DNA from: Desulfobacterales bacterium
Lineage (GTDB): Bacteria > Desulfobacterota > Desulfobacteria > Desulfobacterales > JAHEIW01
Length of the DNA stretch: 64,000 nucleotides
NCBI GenBank assembly: GCA_030066985.1
Contig: JASJAN010000003.1
Span: 62,001 to 126,000, forward strand
Direction of reading: 5' to 3'
A program made the position numbers and the translations under genes. Under the pieces are notes generated by a model that did not search any database, was not told where the DNA came from, and saw only the letters and a program-made list of their open reading frames with translations. Position 1 is the stretch's first letter. Each line of letters starts with the position of its first letter. Shown one piece after another: positions 55,084 to 64,000 of this stretch.

Positions 55084-55722
55084 TCAACCTTTGGGGGCTT
55101 GTGGGTACTCAACCGGTTTCTTTTCCGAATCTATTTTTCTGATCCTCTGGCGCATACGCTCGATGACCTGGTCCGGTGTTTCTTTGCGAAGCAGTGAGTT
55201 GAATTGGGCCCGATAGTTGCGCACCGCGCTAACACCCAAAAACTGAATGTCATACACCCGCCACTGTCCTTTGCGTTTGATCATCAAAAGATCTATCGGA
55301 ATTTTTTGACCCTTCCAGACGACTCTGATATGAACCAGCGCCCGCGTGGGAGTTTTGAACTCCTGACTCTCAAAAATAAGTCTTTCATCTTTATATTTTT
55401 CCTGTAATTTTCCCATATAAAATTTACCTAAAAATTCGGTAAAAACCTCGATAAAAGTCTTTCTTTGGGAGGGCGTAAAATTTTTCCAGTTTGAGGCCAG
55501 CACCCTTCGGGAAAATTCGTGGAAATCAAAGAGTCGCTCTAAAATCAGACGTAATTTCTGCTGTTGGGCTTCTTTTAATTCCTGATCCGTAAATTTAGGA
55601 CCCTGCAGAACTTGCAGGCCTTCCTGGACACCTTTTCGCAGGGCCTCAATCGGCTCGTCGCCATAGGCCATGGATGGGCTGGCTGCCAGAACGAGAAAGC
55701 ATAGGATTAAGAGTGTGCGCAT
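55084..55722 (-). CDS. MlaC/Ttg2D-family periplasmic protein (orphan)
   Basis: A 212-residue exported MlaC paralogue (signal MRTLLILCFLVLAASPSMAY) with FDFHEFSRRVLASNWKNFTP and GQWRVYDIQFLGVSAVRNYR. It is more divergent than the tandem pair at 29004-30269. It carries a C-terminal extension (RKIDSEKKPVEYPQAPKG). The start is fixed by AAAGGAC seven bases upstream. It lies far from both Mla operons, so its partner complex is unknown. Confidence 0.85.
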   Translation of the reverse strand: MRTLLILCFLVLAASPSMAYGDEPIEALRKGVQEGLQVLQGPKFTDQELKEAQQQKLRLILERLFDFHEFSRRVLASNWKNFTPSQRKTFIEVFTEFLGKFYMGKLQEKYKDERLIFESQEFKTPTRALVHIRVVWKGQKIPIDLLMIKRKGQWRVYDIQFLGVSAVRNYRAQFNSLLRKETPDQVIERMRQRIRKIDSEKKPVEYPQAPKG

Positions 55723-55882
55723 GAACAAGTCCTTTATCAAACCGAGCAAGGCGGATGCCTTTGCATATTAACGGTAGCTGTGGATTTCAGATGAGGATAT
55801 CCTATTGCATATATCCGGCAAATGATTAATCTAATAATGGTACCCCTAAGGGGTTTTGTAAACGCTTAAGAGGAATAAATTT

Positions 55883-56029
55883 ATGAGCAAAAAAATGTCA
55901 AAAAGTGAGAGCATTTGTCTTGAGAGATGCTATTTTTTTGCTGAAAATTGCCGCCAAAAAGAGGACGGCACCTGGGACTGTAAAACAGAGCCCTCCTATT
56001 GCGAATCGCACTGTCGAGACAAATCATAA
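55883..56029 (+). CDS. Small cysteine-rich protein, 48 residues
   Basis: A short gene from ATG 55883 with AGAGGAA eight bases upstream and a strong terminator about 90 bases after its stop. The product is hydrophilic, has no signal peptide, and has six Cys at residues 12, 16, 23, 33, 40 and 44, i.e. spacings of 3, 6, 9, 6 and 3 residues, which is mirror-symmetric. It starts MSKKMSKSES and ends CESHCRDKS. I do not recognise the family. The spacing fits metal or Fe-S binding or two disulfide-linked helices, which is inference. It lies alone on the plus strand between two minus-strand genes. Confidence 0.65.
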   Translation: MSKKMSKSESICLERCYFFAENCRQKEDGTWDCKTEPSYCESHCRDKS

Positions 56030-56119
56030 ACATCTGAATACCGTTACTGCCTGGCGTCTGTTAAACCAGTCGGTCAGGTAAGAGAAATTTTAAAATTTCT
56101 CCTTAACCATCATAGCAAA

Positions 56120-56155
56120 AGGCCGTTTGAGCAATCAAACGGCCTCTGTGTTTTA
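56120..56155 (+). terminator. Rho-independent terminator
   Basis: An 11-base perfect stem (AGGCCGTTTGA with TCAAACGGCCT) with loop GCAA is followed by a T-rich tail (CTGTGTTTTA). It ends the transcript of the small cysteine-rich gene and, read the other way, may end that of PFOR. Confidence 0.85.
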
Positions 56156-56172
56156 TATTCGATACATTTTAG

Positions 56173-56240
56173 TTTTACCACGAAGCTCACAAAGGGCAAT
56201 AATGATTCTTCGTGCCTCTTCGTGTTCTTCGTGGTGAAAA
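56173..56240. repeat. Decamer-period TTCTTCGTGG element with inverted arm
   Basis: The left arm TTTTACCACGAAGCTCACAA faces a right run with 10-base period (TTCGTGCCTCTTCGTGTTCT then TCGTGGTGAAAA). It is the same family as 40392-40540 and lies just downstream of the PFOR gene. Confidence 0.75.
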
Positions 56241-56267
56241 TTTCAAACAGCCCTACCCCGCGAACTT

Positions 56268-59828
<3,561 letters not shown>

Positions 59829-59908
59829 TTACTCCTTTGATTCAAGATCTTAGTAATTTATTAAGATTATTTCATTATTTAAATGCGTAAATTAAAGATC
59901 TACTGACC

Positions 59909-59942
59909 AGCACTCCAATACTCCAGTACTCCATCACTCCTG
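59909..59942. repeat. ACTCCANY octamer array
   Basis: Four 8-base units in a row (ACTCCAAT, ACTCCAGT, ACTCCATC, ACTCC) lie between the fumarase stop and the PFOR start. The unit is the same as at 11124, 18513 and 21625, and here there is no inverted arm. Confidence 0.8.
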
Positions 59943-59984
59943 ATGGTAGAATCATAACTTTTTAATAATTCTAATTTATTATAA

Positions 59985-61595
59985 TTAACCCAGAAGTTTT
60001 TCAAAGAAATCATTCCCCTTATCATCGACGATAATAAAGGCCGGAAAGTCCTTTACGGTTATCATAAAAATGGCTTCCATGCCAAGTTCTTCATATGCCA
60101 CGGTTTCAACGCTGGTGATGCATTCTTTGCCGAGTCGGGCTGCCGGCCCTCCTATAGAACCTAAGTAAAACCCGCCGTATTTCTGACAGGCTTCGGTCAC
60201 CCCTTTAGAGCGGTTGCCTTTGGCCAGCATGATCATCGAAGCGCCCTGGGCCTGAAAAATCGGCACATACGGATCCATGCGACCGGCGGTGGTTGGCCCG
60301 AAAGATCCGGATGCATAGCCCGGTGGCGTTTTGGCCGGCCCGGCGTAATAGATCATATGATTTTTAAAATAGTCCGGTAACGGTTCACCGCCATCCAGGC
60401 GCTCTTTTAATTTGGCATGGGCAATATCCCGGGCGACCACAATTTTGCCGGTCAGCAACAACGGGGTGGCCACCGGATATTGGCTCAGCTGTGCCCGGAT
60501 TTGATCCATGGACTGGTTTAAATCTACTCGCACCGCATCGGCATCGTCAACATCGACCTGGGGCAGGTACTGAGCTGGATGGGTTTCCAGCTGTTCCACA
60601 AAAATCCCTTTTGATGAGATCTTGGCTTTGATATTGCGGTCCGCACTGCAGCTGACTCCGACACCGATGGGACAGGAGGCCCCGTGCCGCGGCAACCGAA
60701 TCACCCGCGTGTCCAGGCAAAAATATTTACCACCAAATTGAGCGCCGATACCCAGTTCGCGGGAAGTCTCCAGCAGGCGGGCTTCCAGCTCCAGGTCCCG
60801 AAATGCATGACCCGTCGCACTGCCTTTGGTCGGCAAACCGTCCAGATACCGGGCGGTGGCCAGTTTGACCGTTTTGAGGTTGAGTTCGGCAGATGTCCCG
60901 CCGATGACAAAAGCCAAATGGTAAGGCGGGCAGGCCGCCGTCCCCAGAGATTTCATCTTGTCCGTCATGAATTTCAACAGTCCATCCGGGGTCAGAACGG
61001 CTTTGGTCTCTTGATACAAATAGGTTTTATTGGCCGACCCACCGCCTTTGGCCATAAACAAAAAATGATATTCATCGCCCGGCACTGCGTAAAGCTCAAT
61101 TTGGGCCGGCAAATTGGTGCTGGTGTTTTGTTCGTCGTACAGGTTCAAGGGCGCATTCTGGGAATAGCGCAGGTTGCCGTTGGTGTATGCGTTGAATATT
61201 CCTTTTGAAATGGCTTCCTCATCGCTGTAACCGGTCCAGACACCCTGACCTTTTTTCCCGATGACGATGGCCGTGCCGGTATCCTGACACATGGGAAACT
61301 CGCCTTCGGCGGCAATCACCGCATTTTTTAGCAGCTCCAGCGCCACGCGTTTATCATTGGCGGAACCTTGCGGATCATCAAAAATGGCGGCCAGCTGTTT
61401 CAAGTGTGCCGCACGCAGATAATGTGATACGTCGTGAAAGGCTTGCTCGGCCAACAGCGTCAGCCCTTGCGGTGCCACCTGCAGGAGCCGTTTACCATCA
61501 ACCTCCAGCAAAGATACATGCTCCTGCGTCAGAAGGCGATATTCAGTGGTATCAGCTTCCAGCGGAAATATTTCCTGATAGGTAAAATCAACCAT
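59985..61595 (-). CDS. fumA: Fumarate hydratase, class I (iron-sulfur)
   Basis: A 536-residue single-chain class I fumarase, interconverting fumarate and malate with a catalytic 4Fe-4S cluster. The N-terminal alpha domain has [18 protein letters not shown] and [10 protein letters not shown]. Cys-bearing blocks such as [12 protein letters not shown] and [19 protein letters not shown] are present. The C-terminal beta domain has [20 protein letters not shown] and [15 protein letters not shown]. It is labile to oxygen, as expected for an anaerobe. The start follows CAGGAG nine bases upstream. It lies between the Tmc-like genes and PFOR in the same orientation. Confidence 0.94.
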   Translation of the reverse strand: MVDFTYQEIFPLEADTTEYRLLTQEHVSLLEVDGKRLLQVAPQGLTLLAEQAFHDVSHYLRAAHLKQLAAIFDDPQGSANDKRVALELLKNAVIAAEGEFPMCQDTGTAIVIGKKGQGVWTGYSDEEAISKGIFNAYTNGNLRYSQNAPLNLYDEQNTSTNLPAQIELYAVPGDEYHFLFMAKGGGSANKTYLYQETKAVLTPDGLLKFMTDKMKSLGTAACPPYHLAFVIGGTSAELNLKTVKLATARYLDGLPTKGSATGHAFRDLELEARLLETSRELGIGAQFGGKYFCLDTRVIRLPRHGASCPIGVGVSCSADRNIKAKISSKGIFVEQLETHPAQYLPQVDVDDADAVRVDLNQSMDQIRAQLSQYPVATPLLLTGKIVVARDIAHAKLKERLDGGEPLPDYFKNHMIYYAGPAKTPPGYASGSFGPTTAGRMDPYVPIFQAQGASMIMLAKGNRSKGVTEACQKYGGFYLGSIGGPAARLGKECITSVETVAYEELGMEAIFMITVKDFPAFIIVDDKGNDFFEKLLG

Positions 61596-61917
61596 CCGGG
61601 CATGCTCCTGTTAACTTGCGGGATTTTGAGCCTATGTGAAACGGTCTCACAAACAGCGGGTACTATCCAAGGGTCTGCTCAGGCAGATAGGATGCTTTTA
61701 AGAAAATTTTTTGTTGAAACGGTTTATTTAACAACAGGCGCGGAATGTGTCAAGGCGTTTCATAAAGAGAGGATGCGCCTGTTAAGAAGGCTAAATGGCA
61801 GTCAAAATTAACGCGTCTAAAGTATATTTCCCTTTTGGTGTTTGGGTCTTGCCAATGCGCGGAGAGAGCCCCGTCCATAATCCAATTCAAAATACAAAAC
61901 ACCAAACACTAAATACC
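61596..61917. other. Intergenic region with heptamer repeats
   Basis: About 320 bases lie between the fumarase start and the Tmc-like gene stop. 61833-61847 (TTTTGGTGTTTGGGT) and 61889-61917 (ATACAAAACACCAAACACTA and on) are inverted heptamer runs of the ACACNAA/TTNGTGT type, as at 20575. The rest is unremarkable and should contain the fumarase promoter. Confidence 0.6.
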
Positions 61918-63303
61918 CTATTCTTCTTGGGGCTTAAGATGTTCGGGAACCTCCAGCATATTGATGAGCAGAGGTTTTAAAAAGGACCAGCGGATACCGA
62001 TTTTATAGACTTCCTCCAGATCCCGGATAGCATCCCAACAGTTGTGGCAGGGGGCAATGACCAGTTTGGCCCCGGTTCCCAGTATCTGATCCCGTTTGAC
62101 CTTCATGCCGATATTGCGCTGTTCGCGGTAGCGGCCGATACCATTTAAACCACCGCCGCCGCCGCAGCAGAAATTGTGCTCGCGGTTGGGGGTCATTTCG
62201 CGGAAATCTTCGGCAATATAACTCATGATTTCACGGGCCACGTCGGCCAGTCCCCCGTTGCGGATATAATTGCAGGAATCCTGGTAAGTTACCGGTTCCT
62301 TGATCTTTTTGGCCGGATCGATTTTCAGTTTTCCGGTTCGCAGCGCTTCGGCCACCCATTCAACATAATGCAGGCTGTCAATCGGTGTTTTGCCGGTTTT
62401 AAGCCCGGCCCAATAAGGCCCTTCGATAACGGTGGCACGGTAGGCATGGCCGCATTCGGTGACCACCATGCTTTTGGGTTTTAAGCGGTCCATGGCATCA
62501 TAGACCGATTCGACCTGCAATTTGGCCGCTTCCCAGTCACCGGCAAACATGGCCAGACTAGTCTCCTCCCAACCTTCGCTTGGCACCGTCCAGTTCTCGC
62601 CGGCCACATGGAACAGGATGGCGGCTTCGGCGATATCTTCCGGATAATGTTTGGGTTCCCGGGCATTGACGGTATAAATGATATCCGCATTTTCTTTATC
62701 CACCGGAATTTCGAGCCCCGGCCAATCTTCCTCGTATTCTTCGGCCATCCATTCACAGGTATCGACCCAGTCTTCGGTGGTAATATCCATCTGGGCGCGA
62801 AAAATGCGGTGCATGCCGGATCCGATCTTCATTTCCCAGGGAACAAAGCCCTGCCCGTAGAGCAGGCCGCGCAAGTAACTGAACATAATGCCGGTGTCAA
62901 TCCCGAAGGGACAATAAACGCCGCAGCGGGTGCAACAGGTACACTTTGAGTAGGCCCAGTCCATGCATTTTTGCATAAAGGCATTGTCGACATCCCCTTT
63001 GCGGGCAATCAATTTACCTAAGGTTTCCTGAATCTTATAAGAGGGCACTTGTTTTGGATCGCGGCCGTTGGCCAAATAGTAAAAGCAGCTTTCGGCACAC
63101 AGACCGCAATGTGAGCAAATTTCCAGCCATGTTTTGGTGCGGGATTTCAATGTTTTTTGAATTGTGCCCCACAGGGCTTTGCGGTCAATATCCAGATCAT
63201 TCATCTGCTGATAGTATTCTTTGCCGCTTTTATCGGCCAACAGGGCCTGCAACTGTTCTTTGGTATCCACAGTCTTTTTGTTACAAAGTGTTCCTTCTGG
63301 CAT
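61918..63303 (-). CDS. tmcB: HdrD/DsrK-related iron-sulfur protein, TmcB-like
   Basis: A 461-residue cytoplasmic electron-transfer subunit. Two 4Fe-4S binding motifs occur near the N-terminus ([12 protein letters not shown]63-C73, and [16 protein letters not shown]121-C131), the second with an extra Cys. The C-terminal CCG domain (C344, FCCGGGGG at 379, CHNC at 419-422) is of the type that holds the special catalytic cluster in heterodisulfide reductase HdrD and DsrK. It matches TmcB of transmembrane redox complexes in sulfate reducers better than DsrK because of its length. The partner is the membrane protein immediately upstream. The neighbouring fumarase and PFOR fit a redox-metabolism locus. 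The exact electron partner is unknown. Confidence 0.8.
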   Translation of the reverse strand: MPEGTLCNKKTVDTKEQLQALLADKSGKEYYQQMNDLDIDRKALWGTIQKTLKSRTKTWLEICSHCGLCAESCFYYLANGRDPKQVPSYKIQETLGKLIARKGDVDNAFMQKCMDWAYSKCTCCTRCGVYCPFGIDTGIMFSYLRGLLYGQGFVPWEMKIGSGMHRIFRAQMDITTEDWVDTCEWMAEEYEEDWPGLEIPVDKENADIIYTVNAREPKHYPEDIAEAAILFHVAGENWTVPSEGWEETSLAMFAGDWEAAKLQVESVYDAMDRLKPKSMVVTECGHAYRATVIEGPYWAGLKTGKTPIDSLHYVEWVAEALRTGKLKIDPAKKIKEPVTYQDSCNYIRNGGLADVAREIMSYIAEDFREMTPNREHNFCCGGGGGLNGIGRYREQRNIGMKVKRDQILGTGAKLVIAPCHNCWDAIRDLEEVYKIGIRWSFLKPLLINMLEVPEHLKPQEE

Positions 63304-63444
63304 TGTTCTGAATCCTCATAAGGATGCTGTTTAGATGGTTTTGTTTGTCAATTGTTTATGCGCTCAAATATAGCAACAAATTTGGTATAATGGAATCTTA
63401 TTATTTTATCGCTGACGCTTTCATTTATGCAGCCGACAGACTGC

Positions 63445-63999
63445 CTACCACGCTATGCCCTTGCTTTTCATGCCGCCGCGTTTGATGCCGTAATCCATGC
63501 CCAGCTGGGCCCGGGTCATGAAAAAAAGCAGAAAGTGCGACAATTTGGTCAGCGGTACGGCAATCAAGAGTACATGCCCGCTAATAATATGGGCTATCAG
63601 CCAAAAATAGTAGTCCGGCGCCCGGTGATAGGCCAAAAAACCGGTCAAAAAGGGTGATACGGCGATCAGCAGCAACAGATAATCATACCAGTTGGTGATG
63701 ATGCGCACCTCGGGCAGCGCAATGCGGCGCAAAATCAAAAAAATAACCGACACAATAACGATAACCGTCATGGCGTCCGCCACGGCTTCAGGCAGCGTCG
63801 GCAGGCGGATACCCAGCTTTTCATATAACAGGATGTTATGCCCCAGCAAGAAAATCGGTGTAATCAGGATGCCAAAGTGCATCAGAAAAACCCAGAGGGT
63901 AAACCAGGGATTCTTGCGCCAGCTGCGGGTCCCATATGGAAAAATCCAGAACAATATGGAACGTATGGCGCCTTTGACACCGTAGGAAACATTTTCGCC
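63445..63999 (-). CDS. tmcC: Membrane cytochrome b-like subunit, TmcC/DsrM-like (5' end outside window)
   Basis: This is the C-terminal 184 residues of an inner-membrane protein. The frame is open to the window edge. Hydrophobic segments are FTLWVFLMHFGILITPIFLL, MTVIVIVSVIFLILRR, DYLLLLIAVSPFLTGFL and a long last helix with histidines (IAHIISGHVLL, LTKLSHFLLF) that could ligate haem b as in NarI/DsrM proteins. It would pass electrons between the quinone pool and the HdrD-like TmcB subunit downstream. The TTG at 63954 is internal. In classical tmc operons the order is A-B-C-D, whereas here the membrane subunit precedes the HdrD-like one, more like dsrMK. Confidence 0.75.
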   Translation of the reverse strand, partial: GENVSYGVKGAIRSILFWIFPYGTRSWRKNPWFTLWVFLMHFGILITPIFLLGHNILLYEKLGIRLPTLPEAVADAMTVIVIVSVIFLILRRIALPEVRIITNWYDYLLLLIAVSPFLTGFLAYHRAPDYYFWLIAHIISGHVLLIAVPLTKLSHFLLFFMTRAQLGMDYGIKRGGMKSKGIAW

Positions 64000-64000
64000 A

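Overview
The window looks like a chromosomal segment of a Gram-negative, anaerobic, probably sulfate-reducing member of the Desulfobacterota, close in flavour to the Desulfobacterales. The evidence is a TmcB/TmcC-like (DsrMK-related) electron-transfer pair, a homodimeric pyruvate:ferredoxin oxidoreductase, an oxygen-labile class I fumarase, and two MCE/Mla-type lipid transport systems, which require an outer membrane. I saw no tRNA, rRNA, CRISPR array, phage or transposase gene. The assignment is inference from gene content.

Layout. (1) 1-16235 is an envelope region: the 3' part of an RND pump gene, a DUF748/AsmA-like protein, an MltF-type lytic transglycosylase on the minus strand, a KefB/C-type antiporter with a DUF3124 protein, and a complete tripartite RND pump (adaptor, permease, NodT-type outer-membrane channel). 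(2) 16651-24034 holds small secreted proteins, a STAS protein, and an Mla/Pqi-type operon (STAS-MlaE fusion, MlaF, MlaD, PqiC-like lipoprotein). (3) 24117-32972, minus strand, is a second Mla operon (MlaE, MlaF, MlaD, two MlaC, MlaA, MipA). A PP2C phosphatase/ODP diiron sensor pair and a second MipA lie downstream of it. The MlaF here is fused to a degenerate GGDEF domain. (4) 33478-36614 has an SRPBCC protein, L-lactate dehydrogenase, a PsiE-like protein and two decayed gene remnants, one a C-terminal copy of ldh. (5) 36663-52474 is a glycolysis/gluconeogenesis cluster: gpmI, two gap, pgk, fba, a GT4 glycosyltransferase, a GH13 sugar phosphorylase, phosphoglucomutase, pyk, pgl and pgi. (6) 52510-56029 contains an orphan amino-acid-type binding lipoprotein, a MORN protein, a potassium channel, an orphan MlaC and a 48-residue cysteine-rich protein. 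(7) 56268-63999, minus strand, encodes PFOR, fumarase, TmcB-like and TmcC-like proteins.

How it fits together. The central cluster interconverts hexose phosphates and pyruvate. The GT4/GH13/phosphomutase trio probably makes and phosphorolyses an alpha-glucoside or storage/compatible solute, feeding glucose-1-phosphate into the pathway. Lactate dehydrogenase, PFOR and fumarase connect pyruvate to fermentation and the C4-acid part of the TCA cycle, and the Tmc-like complex connects redox carriers to the membrane. The two Mla systems and the pumps maintain the envelope.

Non-coding sequence. Many intergenic gaps carry degenerate short-period repeats (7-, 8- or 10-bp periods), often arranged as inverted arms. 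Three gaps carry long imperfect palindromes, one of which can be drawn as a three-way junction. These elements, the MlaF-GGDEF fusion, the ODP/PP2C pair and the small cysteine-rich protein are the most unusual things in the window.
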